In this document: positions 49,038 through 58,712 of the stretch, piece after piece | Numbering within the stretch: position 1 is the stretch's first letter | Layout of the letters: every line of letters starts with the position of its first letter | DNA from: Betaproteobacteria bacterium | GTDB taxonomy: Bacteria; Pseudomonadota; Gammaproteobacteria; Burkholderiales; JACQAP01 | Direction of reading: 5' to 3' | NCBI GenBank assembly: GCA_016194905.1 | Contig: JACQAP010000014.1 | Coordinates: forward strand, 62,001 to 126,000 | DNA length: 64,000 nt | Program-made: the position numbers and the translations under genes | Notes under the pieces: model-generated | Seen by the model: the letters and a program-made list of their open reading frames with translations, nothing else | Told to the model about the DNA's origin: nothing | The model's database searches: none

Positions 49038-50141
49038 TTACAGATGCGGTTGAATGCGGGCGCGCACGAATTCATGAAAATGAATCATGCCGTCTTCCAT
49101 CGGCGACTGGTACGGGCCGAACTCGTTGCGATGCTGCTGATGGAGTGCGCGGCGACCTTCCGTCATGCGCACGCAGATTTCTTCATCTTCCCTTGCGGTC
49201 TCGGCGTAGGCTTTTTGCTCCGCTTCGACAAACTCGCGCTCGAACAGCACGATGTCTTCCGGATAATAGAATTCCACGATATTGGTGCAGTGTTCTGGAT
49301 TTCTCGGCAGGATGGTGCTGACAACCAGCACGTTCGGATACCATTCGACCATGACATTCGGGTAATACGTCAGCCAGATCGCGCCTTGTTTCGGCATCTC
49401 GCCATTGTTGTAACGCAGGACGGCTTCGTGCCACTTTTGATAGGCTGCAGTGCCAGGTTTGCCCAGCGCCTGGTTGAGTCCCACGGTCTGGACGCTGTAC
49501 CAGTCGCCGAACTCCCATTTGAGGTCTTCGGCGTCCACGAATTGTCCGAGTCCCGGATGAAAAGGTCCGACGTGGTAGTCCTCGAGATAAACCTCGATGA
49601 ATGTCTTCCAGTTGACCGGGTATTCATGGGTAACCACACGATCAAGCGTATAGCCGGAAAAATCCAGGTCGGCGAGCACGCCCAAGCTCGCCAAATCGCG
49701 ATTCGGATCGCGCGGTCCTGCGAACTGAAGGCCATTCCAGCCAGTCAACGCTGTCTTGCCGAGATCGAGGCAGGGATTGCCCGGAAAATGCGGAGCGCCG
49801 AGCAATTTGCCCGACATGTCGTAAGTCCAGCGGTGCAACGGGCACACGATGTTCTGGGCGTGACCGCGGCCTTTCAGCATGATCGACTGCCGGTGGCGGC
49901 AGACGTTCGACAGCAGCTCCAGGCCGCTCTGGTTGCGCACCAACACCTTTGCGTGGTTCATCCAGTCGAGTGAGCGGTAATCTCCCACTTCGGGAACCAT
50001 CAATTCATGACCGACGTAACCCGGCCCGCCCTCGAACAGGAGTTTCTGTTCGATTTCGGCGACCTGCGGATCGAAATACCAATCGATCGGCAGTTGCACC
50101 GGCGTTCGGGTCAAGGCGGAAACATTAGCCAGGTCGGTCAT
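49038..50141 (-). CDS. Rieske ring-hydroxylating oxygenase alpha subunit
   Basis: A 367-residue non-haem iron oxygenase. The Rieske cluster ligands are in CRHRQSI and CPLHRW; the mononuclear iron site is in EDYHVGPFHPGL. It resembles single-component or choline/carnitine-monooxygenase-like and phenylpropionate-type alpha subunits. No reductase or ferredoxin gene is adjacent, so the electron donor must be elsewhere. The start at 50141 gives a normal N-terminus; the longer upstream frame is unsupported. Substrate unknown. Confidence 0.9.
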   Translation of the reverse strand: MTDLANVSALTRTPVQLPIDWYFDPQVAEIEQKLLFEGGPGYVGHELMVPEVGDYRSLDWMNHAKVLVRNQSGLELLSNVCRHRQSIMLKGRGHAQNIVCPLHRWTYDMSGKLLGAPHFPGNPCLDLGKTALTGWNGLQFAGPRDPNRDLASLGVLADLDFSGYTLDRVVTHEYPVNWKTFIEVYLEDYHVGPFHPGLGQFVDAEDLKWEFGDWYSVQTVGLNQALGKPGTAAYQKWHEAVLRYNNGEMPKQGAIWLTYYPNVMVEWYPNVLVVSTILPRNPEHCTNIVEFYYPEDIVLFEREFVEAEQKAYAETAREDEEICVRMTEGRRALHQQHRNEFGPYQSPMEDGMIHFHEFVRARIQPHL

Positions 50142-50382
50142 AACCAGGTGTCCCGTGCGGCACAAAAATAATAAAAAAACCGCCCCCGGCATGACGCATA
50201 AAAATGGGGCGGAATTCCGATGAGGATTTTCCCTTAAAACCCTACCCGACGCAACGGTTTCGAGGCGAGAAATCAGTCCCCTGTAATGTAATCGGACCAT
50301 CGTTCATTGACCCGGGTTCCGGGGATGGGCTATTTTTACAATCTTTCCGGACAGTCGTGCATTCCGTCGCTATCCTTCATCC

Positions 50383-50622
50383 GTGACCAAATCCAAATCC
50401 CAGAACCCGCAATCCTTCGAGGCCGCGCTGGCCGAGATCGAGAGTATCGTCGCCGCGATGGAGGCGGGACAACTGCCGCTCGAGCAATCGTTGAGCGCCT
50501 ACAAGCGTGGCGCTGAACTGCTCCAGTACTGCCAGACGCGACTCCAGGAGGCCCAGCAACAGGTCAAGATCCTCGAAGCCGGCATACTCAAGAATTTCGA
50601 CGGTGACGACGGCGCCGACTGA
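50383..50622 (+). CDS. xseB: Exodeoxyribonuclease VII small subunit
   Basis: A 79-residue helical protein with the family pattern FEAALAEIESIVAAMEAGQLPLEQSLSAYKRG. It joins XseA (not in the window) to degrade single-stranded DNA. It starts with GTG. It begins the xseB-ispA-dxs-folE2 run seen in many Betaproteobacteria, and its end overlaps the probable ispA start by 20 nt. Confidence 0.93.
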   Translation: MTKSKSQNPQSFEAALAEIESIVAAMEAGQLPLEQSLSAYKRGAELLQYCQTRLQEAQQQVKILEAGILKNFDGDDGAD

Positions 50623-51505
50623 TTTTCAGAGCTGGATGCTGGACCGCCAGGACCGCATCGAGAAGACTCTGCATGCCATGCTGCCGGCGCCCGAGATCGC
50701 ACCGGCACGCTTGCATTCCGCCATGCGTTACGCCGTGCTCGGTGGCGGCAAACGGGTCAGGCCGCTTCTGGCATACGGTGCTGGTGAACTCGCGTCCGCG
50801 CCGCCGGAAAGGGTCGATTGCGCAGCAGCTGCAGTCGAAATGATTCACGCCTATTCGCTGGTGCACGACGATATGCCGGCGATGGATGACGATGTGCTGC
50901 GCAGGGGCAGGCCGACCGTGCATGTCGAATTCGACGAAGCAACCGCGCTTCTCGTCGGCGACAGCCTGCAGAGCCTGGCTTTCCAGATGTTGTCCGAACG
51001 CCGGCTTGCGGACGATGCGCGCCGGCAAGTGGAAATGGTCGAATTGCTGGCGCGCGCAAGCGGTTCCCGCGGCATGGCAGGAGGACAGGCGATCGATCTG
51101 GAATCGACCGCCAAGACACTCGCTGTGCCCGAGCTGGAATTCATGCATATTCACAAGACCGGCGCCTTGATCCGCGCTTCGGTGGCGCTGGGCGCACGTT
51201 GTGGCAATGGGTTGAGCGATGCGCAGCTCAATCAACTGGATCATTTCAGCAAGTTCATCGGACTCGCTTTCCAGGTGGTGGACGATGTGCTCGATGCGGA
51301 TTCCAGCACCGCAACGCTGGGCAAGACCGCGGGCAAGGATGCGCGCAACAATAAACCTACCTACGTGAGCGCACTGGGTCTCGAGCGTGCGCGCGAACTT
51401 GCGAGGGAGTTGCGCGACAACGCTTTGCGCGCGCTGGAATCATTACCGGAAAACGGCGGGCGCCTGCGGCAGCTTGCCGACTTTGTTGTATTGAGAAAAT
51501 TCTGA
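50603..51505 (+). CDS. ispA: Farnesyl diphosphate synthase
   Basis: A prenyltransferase of about 300 residues that makes farnesyl diphosphate from IPP and DMAPP/GPP. The two Asp-rich motifs are HDDMPAMDDD and QVVDDVLD; GGGKRVRPLL binds the diphosphate. The start is probably the GTG at 50603 inside xseB, which gives the family's usual FQSW-like N-terminus; ATG 50636 would trim 11 residues. It feeds quinone and undecaprenyl synthesis. dxs follows after 47 bp. Confidence 0.94.
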   Translation: MTTAPTDFQSWMLDRQDRIEKTLHAMLPAPEIAPARLHSAMRYAVLGGGKRVRPLLAYGAGELASAPPERVDCAAAAVEMIHAYSLVHDDMPAMDDDVLRRGRPTVHVEFDEATALLVGDSLQSLAFQMLSERRLADDARRQVEMVELLARASGSRGMAGGQAIDLESTAKTLAVPELEFMHIHKTGALIRASVALGARCGNGLSDAQLNQLDHFSKFIGLAFQVVDDVLDADSSTATLGKTAGKDARNNKPTYVSALGLERARELARELRDNALRALESLPENGGRLRQLADFVVLRKF

Positions 51506-51552
51506 CCATCGAGACAACCTGACCCTGGCCGCGCCCGACGCAATCCTACCTC

Positions 51553-53397
51553 ATGTACGAACTGCTGAAGACCATCCAATCCCCCTCCGATTTGCGCGCA
51601 CTCGAGCGCAAGCAATTGCCCGAACTTGCGCGCCAGTTGCGCGAATTCCTGATCGAATCGGTCGCAATGACCGGCGGGCATCTCTCCTCGAACCTGGGTA
51701 CCGTGGAACTCACGGTGGCGCTGCACTTTGTGTTCAACACCCCGGAGGATCGGCTGGTATGGGACGTGGGGCATCAGACGTACGCGCACAAGATCCTGAC
51801 CGGACGGCGTGAACGCATGTCGACGCTGCGCCAGTACGGCGGCATGGCCGGGTTCCCGCGCCGTGTAGAGAGCGAGTTCGATACTTTCGGCACCGCGCAT
51901 TCGAGTACGTCGATCAGTGCTGCTCTGGGAATGGCAGTGGCCGCGCGCATGAAAGGAGAGGATCGACGGGTAGTGGCAATCATCGGCGACGGCGCCATGA
52001 CCGCCGGAATGGCTTTCGAGGCATTGAACAACGCCGGCGCGATGGATACCAACCTTCTTGTGGTACTGAACGACAACGACATGTCGATCTCAGAAAACGT
52101 GGGCGCGCTGAACAACTATCTTGCCCGGCTGATATCCGGACGGTTTTACGCCGCGGCGTGGAAAACCGGTGAGAAGGTTCTCCGCGTGGTGCCACCGGTG
52201 CTGGAGCTTGCAAAGCGAGCGGAGGAGCACGTCAAGGGCATGGTTACGCCAGGCACGCTGTTCGAGGAATTCGGTTTCAACTATATCGGGCCGATCGATG
52301 GTCACAATCTCGATGCGCTGGTATCGACGCTGACCAACCTCAGAAAACTCGATGGCCCGCAGTTCCTGCACGTGGTCACGCGCAAGGGCAAGGGCTACGA
52401 ACGGGCCGAAGGCGATCCGATCCTCTATCACGGGGTGACGAAGTTCGATCCCGGCGCAGGCATTACACCGAAGCCGGCAACCAAGCCGACTTACACCCAG
52501 ATTTTCGGCGATTGGCTATGCGACATGGCAGCCCTGGATTCGCGTTTGATCGGCATCACGCCGGCGATGCGAGAAGGTTCGGGCATGGTGCGCTTTTCGC
52601 AGGAATATCCGGATCGGTATTTCGATGTCGGCATTGCCGAGCAGCACTCGCTGACATTTGCGGCCGGACTGGCTTGCGAAGGGGTGAAGCCGGTTGTCGC
52701 GATCTATTCGACTTTTCTGCAGCGCGCCTACGACCAACTCATTCACGACATCTGCATCCAGAACCTTCCGGTGCTGTTCGGGATCGACCGTGCCGGCCTG
52801 GTGGGGGCGGACGGTCCGACACACGCGGGCAGCTTCGATCTGACCTATCTGCGTTGTTTGCCGAACATGGTGGTCATGGCCCCATCGGACGAGAATGAAT
52901 GCCGGCAGATGCTCTACACCGGATATCAGATCGATGCACCAGTCGCCGTGCGTTATCCGCGGGGCAGCGGACCCGGTGTGTCCATCCAGCAGGACATGGC
53001 GGCTCTGACTATGGGAAAAGGCGAGATACGGCGCCGCGGCAGCAAAGTGGCGATTCTGGCGTTTGGCGCATTACTCAAACCCTGCTTGGAGGCCGGCGAA
53101 AGGTTGGGCGCGACGGTGGCGAACATGCGCTTCGTGAAACCGCTCGACGAAGAACTGATCCGGGAACTTGCCCGGGACCACGAGCATCTGGTGACCGTGG
53201 AAGAGAACACCATCCTCGGCGGAGCCGGCAGCGGAGTCCTGGAGGTGATGGAGAAACAAGGACTGCAGAGGCCGACGTTGCAACTCGGGTTGCCCGATCG
53301 TTTCATCGATCAAGGTGATCCCGCAAAACTATTGAAGGATTGCGGGCTGGATGCCGAAGGAATTCATCAATCCATTGCGCGATTCATAGCTGAGTAG
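51553..53397 (+). CDS. dxs: 1-deoxy-D-xylulose-5-phosphate synthase
   Basis: A 614-residue thiamine-diphosphate enzyme and the first step of the MEP isoprenoid pathway. The ThDP-binding [15 protein letters not shown]...NDND motif, the GHLSSNLG and GTAHSSTS His loops and the catalytic Glu of DVGIAEQHS are present. It supplies precursors for the upstream ispA. The length is normal. Confidence 0.97.
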   Translation: MYELLKTIQSPSDLRALERKQLPELARQLREFLIESVAMTGGHLSSNLGTVELTVALHFVFNTPEDRLVWDVGHQTYAHKILTGRRERMSTLRQYGGMAGFPRRVESEFDTFGTAHSSTSISAALGMAVAARMKGEDRRVVAIIGDGAMTAGMAFEALNNAGAMDTNLLVVLNDNDMSISENVGALNNYLARLISGRFYAAAWKTGEKVLRVVPPVLELAKRAEEHVKGMVTPGTLFEEFGFNYIGPIDGHNLDALVSTLTNLRKLDGPQFLHVVTRKGKGYERAEGDPILYHGVTKFDPGAGITPKPATKPTYTQIFGDWLCDMAALDSRLIGITPAMREGSGMVRFSQEYPDRYFDVGIAEQHSLTFAAGLACEGVKPVVAIYSTFLQRAYDQLIHDICIQNLPVLFGIDRAGLVGADGPTHAGSFDLTYLRCLPNMVVMAPSDENECRQMLYTGYQIDAPVAVRYPRGSGPGVSIQQDMAALTMGKGEIRRRGSKVAILAFGALLKPCLEAGERLGATVANMRFVKPLDEELIRELARDHEHLVTVEENTILGGAGSGVLEVMEKQGLQRPTLQLGLPDRFIDQGDPAKLLKDCGLDAEGIHQSIARFIAE

Positions 53398-53409
53398 TTT
53401 ACTCGGGTA

Positions 53410-53438
53410 TTGACGGCAGCTATAATCGCCCCTATATA
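53410..53438 (+). promoter_or_regulatory. Sigma-70 promoter of folE2
   Basis: TTGACG (53410-53415) and TATATA (53433-53438) are separated by exactly 17 bp, starting 13 bp after the dxs stop. The predicted transcript begins near 53445, and AGAGGAG precedes the ATG at 53465. It allows folE2 expression apart from dxs. Confidence 0.65.
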
Positions 53439-53464
53439 CCTCGCTCCAGAGGAGCAACTCTTAC

Positions 53465-54268
53465 ATGAATTCCCCGGATAGCTTCGCGATTCCAGACGTG
53501 CAGGGCTCGACGGATACCCGCCGCCTCGCAATCGACAAGGTCGGCATCAAGGCCATTCGCCATCCCGTGCGCGTGGCGGACCGCGACGGTGGTGTCCAGC
53601 ACACCATCGCGGCTTTCAACATGTACGTGGGGCTGCCGCACAATTTCAAGGGTACCCACATGTCGCGCTTCGTCGAGATTCTGAATTCCCACGAACGCGA
53701 AATTTCGGTCGAGTCCTTCGAGACGATGCTGCGCGACATGGTCAAGCGGCTGGAAGCCGAGTTCGGCCGCATTGAAATGACTTTTCCCTACTTCGTCAAC
53801 AAGGCCGCTCCGGTGTCCGGGGTGAAGAGCCTGATGGATTACGAGATCACGTTTGCCGGCGAAGTGTCCGGCGACGGCTATTCGTTCACGATGAAAGTTG
53901 TGGTGCCGGTGACCAGCCTGTGCCCGTGTTCGAAAAAGATTTCCGAATATGGCGCGCACAATCAGCGCTCGCACGTGACGATCACGGCGCGTACCAACTC
54001 GCATGTCTGGATCGAGGAACTCGTGCGCATCGCCGAGCAGGAGTCCTCATGCGAACTGTACGGCCTGCTGAAGCGCCCGGACGAGAAGTACGTCACCGAG
54101 CGCGCTTACGACAATCCCAAGTTCGTCGAGGATCTGGTGCGCGATGTAGCGACTGCGCTGAACCAAGACAAGCGGATCGATGGCTACGTCGTGGAATCGG
54201 AGAACTTCGAGTCGATTCATAACCACTCGGCGTACGCGCAGATCGAAAAGAATCCGAAGGCAAGTTAG
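53465..54268 (+). CDS. folE2: GTP cyclohydrolase IB (FolE2)
   Basis: A 267-residue enzyme that opens GTP to dihydroneopterin triphosphate, feeding folate and queuosine synthesis. It is the metal-flexible type that does not need zinc. Key residues match the Neisseria enzyme with a +6 shift: Cys153 (SLCPCSK), His165 (YGAHNQRS) and Glu207 (RPDEKYVTE). It has its own promoter after dxs and a terminator after the stop. With folB, queA and tgt in the same window it links to the same pterin-derived pathways. Confidence 0.96.
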   Translation: MNSPDSFAIPDVQGSTDTRRLAIDKVGIKAIRHPVRVADRDGGVQHTIAAFNMYVGLPHNFKGTHMSRFVEILNSHEREISVESFETMLRDMVKRLEAEFGRIEMTFPYFVNKAAPVSGVKSLMDYEITFAGEVSGDGYSFTMKVVVPVTSLCPCSKKISEYGAHNQRSHVTITARTNSHVWIEELVRIAEQESSCELYGLLKRPDEKYVTERAYDNPKFVEDLVRDVATALNQDKRIDGYVVESENFESIHNHSAYAQIEKNPKAS

Positions 54269-54287
54269 GCGCGCGTCCTGCTCAAAC

Positions 54288-54314
54288 TGAAAGGGCCGCG
54301 TTGCGGCCCTTTCA
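54288..54314. terminator. Hairpin terminator between folE2 and the epimerase gene
   Basis: TGAAAGGGCCGC (54288-54299) pairs perfectly with GCGGCCCTTTCA (54303-54314) over a 3-nt loop. A weak ATTTAC tail follows on the plus strand. It serves two convergent genes. Confidence 0.75.
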
Positions 54315-54328
54315 ATTTACGAAGCGAA

Positions 54329-55267
54329 TCAAGTCACGCGGCTGCGGTACCAGTCCAGCGTTTGCCCGATTGCCTGGGCCAGCGGCGTCGGCTGCGCGCC
54401 GAATGTCGATTCGAACCGGCTCGAATCCATGACGAAATCGCGTTCGAACTGGTAAAGCATTTCCTGAAGTTCCCGGACGTTTTCGTCGAATCGCCCCAGC
54501 AAAGCGATCGCAAAACGCGGGGCTGTGCTCAGCTTCGTGCGCTTTCCGAGCTCGCCGTAAACTTTTTCCACAAAGCTGCGCGTAGCAATCGCCGGGGCGC
54601 TCGGCACATGCCAGGCTTTGCCCAATGCTTCTTCACGCTCCCCGAGCGTGACCAGCGCATTGCCGAAGTCGTCGATGAAAGTGTAGGTATGCAGGCGATC
54701 GGGATCGCCGATCGCTTGCGCGGACCTGCCGGCCAGCGCCCGTCCGAATACGCGGCTGCCCATCATTGCCGCGTCGGTGGCGAAAGGACCAAAAAAATCG
54801 GATCCACGTCCGATCGCGCCCCGGACCTTACCTGCGTTGTTTGCGCTCATCAGCGACCGGGCAATGCCGGCGCGAAGGCGGCCTTTCTTCGTTGCGGCGT
54901 TCAACGGCAGTTCCTCGGTCATCGGCCTGTCCACCGCGCCATAGGCGTAGAGATTGTCGGCGTAGACGAGCTTCGCCCCTGCGAATGCCGCGCCCTCGAC
55001 GATACCCGCCGCAATCGACGGAAATTCCGTCCAGCGCGGGTAGGGCAGGCCGATGCAGTGATAGACCACCACCGCCCCTTCGCAGACTTCGCGCGTCCGC
55101 CCGGGATCGGCGGCATCGATGCCGCCGACTTCCGTGTGCAGATCCTTTTCGAACCTGACCCGGCTGGAGCGGTTGATCATGCGCACATGCTTGCCGCGGC
55201 GGCGCAGCTCGCGCATTACCGCCAGTCCGAGCGGCCCGGTGCCGAAGACCACATGCAGTTCGCTCAC
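54329..55267 (-). CDS. NAD-dependent epimerase/dehydratase family protein
   Basis: A 312-residue Rossmann-fold protein of the extended SDR superfamily. The cofactor loop is VFGTGPLGLAVM at the very N-terminus. The usual YxxxK catalytic pair is not obvious; YADNLYAYGAV is the closest candidate, so activity is uncertain. The GTG start overlaps the stop of the upstream GguC-like gene (GTGA), and the long frame extending upstream is a shadow of that gene. It is co-transcribed with the GguC-like gene, which suggests a role in sugar-acid or related carbonyl metabolism. Confidence 0.82.
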   Translation of the reverse strand: MSELHVVFGTGPLGLAVMRELRRRGKHVRMINRSSRVRFEKDLHTEVGGIDAADPGRTREVCEGAVVVYHCIGLPYPRWTEFPSIAAGIVEGAAFAGAKLVYADNLYAYGAVDRPMTEELPLNAATKKGRLRAGIARSLMSANNAGKVRGAIGRGSDFFGPFATDAAMMGSRVFGRALAGRSAQAIGDPDRLHTYTFIDDFGNALVTLGEREEALGKAWHVPSAPAIATRSFVEKVYGELGKRTKLSTAPRFAIALLGRFDENVRELQEMLYQFERDFVMDSSRFESTFGAQPTPLAQAIGQTLDWYRSRVT

Positions 55268-56262
55268 AGCGCGCGGATGGTGACCAGGTTGTCCTTTTCC
55301 TGCGCGGCACCAAGCGGATTTCGGAGCGGGCGTCCGAACTGCACCGCGTGGATTTCGAACGCGTCCCCGACCCGGGTTTCGATCTTCTTGGTGAAGCTGC
55401 CGGTGGCGGCGCCGAAAAAATGCACATGCATGTCGCCGGGCTGGCGGAAGTCGCGATATTTGAAGTGATGATGCTCGAGGTTGCCGATCGAGTGACACAT
55501 GTTTTCTTCGCCGGACAACCAGTCCTCCGCCCAGATCTCCTTGCCGTCGCGCACCAGGCGTGCCCGCCCGTTAACCGAAGCGGGCAGCGCGCCGATGAGC
55601 AACTCCGGTCCGAATGAACATTGGCGCAGCTTCGAATGTGCGAGATAAAGATAGTTCTGGCGTTCCATGACGTGGTCCGCATATTCGTTTCCGAGGGCAA
55701 AGCCGACGCGCAACACTTCACCCCGATCGCCGATGATGTAGAGGCCGACGATTTCCACCTCTTCGCCGCCGTCGAGTGCGTAGACCGGCAATTCGAGATC
55801 TTGCTCGGGCGCGACCACGCAGCGGCCATCCCCCTTGTAGAACCATTCGGGCGCCGTGCCGATTTTCCCGGTCGCGGGCTTTCCGCCTTCCATGCCCCAC
55901 TTGAACATCTTCATCGAATCGGTCAGTTCGGACTCGACCTTCTGCAATTTCGCGTGCATCGAATCGCGTGCGGCGGCGCTGCCGAGATGCGACAACCCCG
56001 TCCCGGTGATCAGGCAGCGGTAGAGGTCGGGATGATCGAGCGGCGGCAGCAATCGGCGCTCGTCGACGACCTCGTCGTAGTTGACGGTTTCCGGACCAAT
56101 CTTCGCCTTTGCCGCGGATTCCAGCGAAGAGTTGCCACGCGCAGCGACGAGCGCCAGATCGTAAGTTCGTGTCACGCCCGCGAGCACACGCAAAATCTTG
56201 CCATCCTCGGACGCGGCTACCCGGCGGACGCCGGAACGGTCCTTGAATTGAACGAGTCTCAA
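55264..56262 (-). CDS. GguC/AraD1-like FAH-fold protein
   Basis: A 332-residue protein of the fumarylacetoacetase superfamily. It resembles the AraD1/GguC group, which includes 2-keto-3-deoxy-sugar-acid dehydratases such as L-2-keto-3-deoxyarabonate dehydratase. Matching stretches are LVQFKDRSGVRRVA, GTGLSHLGSAAARDSMH, WGMEGGKP, PEWFYKGDG and MHVHFFGAA. The start is a TTG at 56262 preceded by a strong GGGGGGAAA ribosome binding site; the longer frame begins in the next gene's leader. It is translationally coupled to the epimerase gene. Confidence 0.85.
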   Translation of the reverse strand: MRLVQFKDRSGVRRVAASEDGKILRVLAGVTRTYDLALVAARGNSSLESAAKAKIGPETVNYDEVVDERRLLPPLDHPDLYRCLITGTGLSHLGSAAARDSMHAKLQKVESELTDSMKMFKWGMEGGKPATGKIGTAPEWFYKGDGRCVVAPEQDLELPVYALDGGEEVEIVGLYIIGDRGEVLRVGFALGNEYADHVMERQNYLYLAHSKLRQCSFGPELLIGALPASVNGRARLVRDGKEIWAEDWLSGEENMCHSIGNLEHHHFKYRDFRQPGDMHVHFFGAATGSFTKKIETRVGDAFEIHAVQFGRPLRNPLGAAQEKDNLVTIRAL

Positions 56263-56398
56263 GATGTTTCCCCCCTTGGTTTTATGGTCCCGGATGACAG
56301 CGCCGGAGACGGGGATGTTACGACGAAACAACCGGGACCGGCGCGTCGTTGTGCATGCCGGACGGCCGACCTATACTTTGTCGGCTTGTGGAGGAACG

Positions 56399-57181
56399 AT
56401 GAAAGCAAAAACCAATGGCATCGAAATCAACTACTCGATCGAGGGACAGGGTCCATGGGTGGTGATGAGTCATTCACTTGCCTGCGATCGTTCGATGTGG
56501 GACGAGCAGGCGCAGCTATTGAAGTCGCACTATCGCGTGCTTCGCTTCGATACCCGCGGCCACGGCGGCAGCGATGCGCCGGATGGCGCGTATACGCTCG
56601 ACATGCTTTCCGAGGACCTGCTCGGCCTGCTCGACGGACTTTCGTTGGAGGCCCCGCACTTCATCGGCTTGTCGATGGGCGGCATGATCGGCATGACGTT
56701 CGCACTCCGGCATCCCGGGCGCTTCCGTAGCCTGGTGTTATGCGATACGTCGAGCCGGATCCCGCCGGAGGCGGGATCCATATGGGAAGATCGCATCAAG
56801 ATCGCCGCCGAGCAGGGCATGGAACCGCTGGTGGAACCCACGTTGCAGCGCTGGTTCACCGAGCCGTTCTACAAATCGAATAAACCGATGATGGGGCGCG
56901 TGGGCCAGATGATTCGCAACACCAGACCGTCGGGCTACATCGGCTGCTGCAGGGCTATCCCGAAAATCGATCTTACCGATCGGCTGGGCGCGATCAAATG
57001 TCCGGCGCAGATCATCGTCGGCGATCAGGACGTCGGCACACCGGTGGCCATGTCGCGTGCGATCCACGATGCGATTCCAGGATCCGAACTCGTCGTGATT
57101 CCGTCGGCGTCGCATTTGTCCAATCTCGAGCAGCCCGCCGCATTCAACAAGGCAATCGCCGGCTTCCTGGAGCGGCACTGA
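56399..57181 (+). CDS. Alpha/beta hydrolase, 3-oxoadipate enol-lactonase-like
   Basis: A 260-residue serine hydrolase. The nucleophile elbow is GLSMGG with Ser92; the acid is probably in VGDQDVGTP and the His in SASHLSNLEQP. The whole pattern (TRGHGGSD, SMGGMIGM, NLEQPAAFN) is that of PcaD-type enol-lactonases, which open 3-oxoadipate enol-lactone in the beta-ketoadipate pathway. No other pca genes are close, so a different lactone or ester is possible. ATG 56399 has GGAGGAA upstream. Confidence 0.85.
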   Translation: MKAKTNGIEINYSIEGQGPWVVMSHSLACDRSMWDEQAQLLKSHYRVLRFDTRGHGGSDAPDGAYTLDMLSEDLLGLLDGLSLEAPHFIGLSMGGMIGMTFALRHPGRFRSLVLCDTSSRIPPEAGSIWEDRIKIAAEQGMEPLVEPTLQRWFTEPFYKSNKPMMGRVGQMIRNTRPSGYIGCCRAIPKIDLTDRLGAIKCPAQIIVGDQDVGTPVAMSRAIHDAIPGSELVVIPSASHLSNLEQPAAFNKAIAGFLERH

Positions 57182-57184
57182 CCG

Positions 57185-58576
57185 TCATCCCAGCGCAACG
57201 ATTTCGCTGTCGCGCGGCCGCGAGTTGAAATACTGCACGAGTATCCGGTAGATACCCGCATCGAACGGGGTGTCGGTGCGAGTCCGCAGAATATCCCGCA
57301 GATTCATATCGGCATCGGCGGTGCCGAGATGCCGCCAGCGATCCAGGACATGAATCTCGGTTCGCCCAGTCATCGCATCGTGTTCGCGGATGCCGATCGG
57401 ACCGGGGTGCGGCCAGTCGCGCATCCGCAGCGCATGCAATGCCTGCATCATGCGCATCGAGTGCGCGATCGCGGACTCCCGGCCGACGCAGAGGCCGCGA
57501 CAGCGTTTGAGCTGATATCCGAGACAGGGCCCGGGTCCGGTTTGCAGGCCGGCACCGATGTGACACAACCCGTACTCGTCGACCGTCTTGCGCAATGCGT
57601 TGAGCGCAGTGCGCCGCGATCGGAACATACCGTGCAACCTGCACGTCCGGGATAGATCCAGGCCCGCGGTGTCGACCGGCATCGGGATCGACGGACCCTG
57701 GACCGGATCCCATTGCAACGCCCAGAGTTCCTCTTCGTGCCGCGGCTTGCTATTGTGCAGCGGCTGCAGCCGCTGCAACCATCGCATGTGCCGGATCTGC
57801 ATGCCCAGCTCGCCTGCGGCTACATCCCATTCCACGCGGGCGATGTCTGCGGAAGACCGCCATGCGGGCCGCTTGTCGCCGCTGAAATGCGACAGCACAC
57901 GTGCCCGTAAATTCGTGCTCTTGCCGACATGCAGGGCCACATTACTCTGCGAGTGGAATGCGTATACGCCGGGTGCATCCGGAATCCGGTCGGGCAGATC
58001 CGCCGGCAGGCCTGGTGGCAGTTGCGGCTTTTTCAACTGGTCCGCAACGGCTTTGTGGATTTCGGTCTCATCGAGATCCTGGTGGATGCGTTGCGTGAAA
58101 TCCCAAAGCACGCGCGCGTCGGCCAGCGCGCGGTGCCGGTTGTCGCAGGCAAGTCCATGACGTTCGATAAGGCTGTCCAGGTTGTGCCGTCGCTCCTGCG
58201 GATACAAACGGCGTGACAGCCGCACGGTGCAGAGTACGTCGGGGGCGTATTTCAGTCCGACTCGCCGGAATTCGCTTTGCAGAAATCCAAAATCGAAGCG
58301 GGCGTTGTGGGCCACCAGCGTCTTGCCGGCCAGGCGCTGATACAAGTCCTGGGCAAGCTCCGCGAATGTCGGCGCCTTGGCCACCATCGCATCGGTGATG
58401 CCGGTCAGTGACTCGATCAAGGGCGGGATCGGTCGTTCCGGGTTCACCAGCGAGCTCCATTCGCCGATGCGGCGGCCCATGTCGACCTCGACCAGCCCGA
58501 TCTCGGTGATGCGATCGGAATGCGCGGTGGCGCCGGTCGTTTCCAGGTCCAGGAAGATCAGCGCGCGGTCAAGCAT
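57185..58576 (-). CDS. DnaQ-like exonuclease fused to a UvrC-like GIY-YIG nuclease
   Basis: A 463-residue two-domain nuclease. Residues 1-170 form a DEDDh 3'-5' exonuclease: Asp10 and Glu12 (DLETTG), Asp95 (HNARFDFGFL), His148 and Asp153 (HRALADAR). Residues 200-290 resemble the N-terminal GIY-YIG domain of UvrC/Cho (GVYAFHS...HVGKSTNLRARV). The second Tyr of GIY-YIG is His216, while the catalytic Arg is kept. The C-terminal part holds Cys in LGYQLKRCRGLCVG, as in Cho-like proteins. A role in DNA repair is likely. The ATG at 58576 is used; a TTG at 58603 would add nine residues. Confidence 0.87.
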   Translation of the reverse strand: MLDRALIFLDLETTGATAHSDRITEIGLVEVDMGRRIGEWSSLVNPERPIPPLIESLTGITDAMVAKAPTFAELAQDLYQRLAGKTLVAHNARFDFGFLQSEFRRVGLKYAPDVLCTVRLSRRLYPQERRHNLDSLIERHGLACDNRHRALADARVLWDFTQRIHQDLDETEIHKAVADQLKKPQLPPGLPADLPDRIPDAPGVYAFHSQSNVALHVGKSTNLRARVLSHFSGDKRPAWRSSADIARVEWDVAAGELGMQIRHMRWLQRLQPLHNSKPRHEEELWALQWDPVQGPSIPMPVDTAGLDLSRTCRLHGMFRSRRTALNALRKTVDEYGLCHIGAGLQTGPGPCLGYQLKRCRGLCVGRESAIAHSMRMMQALHALRMRDWPHPGPIGIREHDAMTGRTEIHVLDRWRHLGTADADMNLRDILRTRTDTPFDAGIYRILVQYFNSRPRDSEIVALG

Positions 58577-58712
58577 TGCCGGAAAGAATTCGTATCTGCA
58601 CAACCGCCGATTCTAAGATGGCTGGGGCCGGCACGTTGAAAAGCCGGCATCATCGCATGCTGCCGATGCAGCCATCTGTATAATATTCAGAAAAAATCAT
58701 CAGGGGGAGTCC

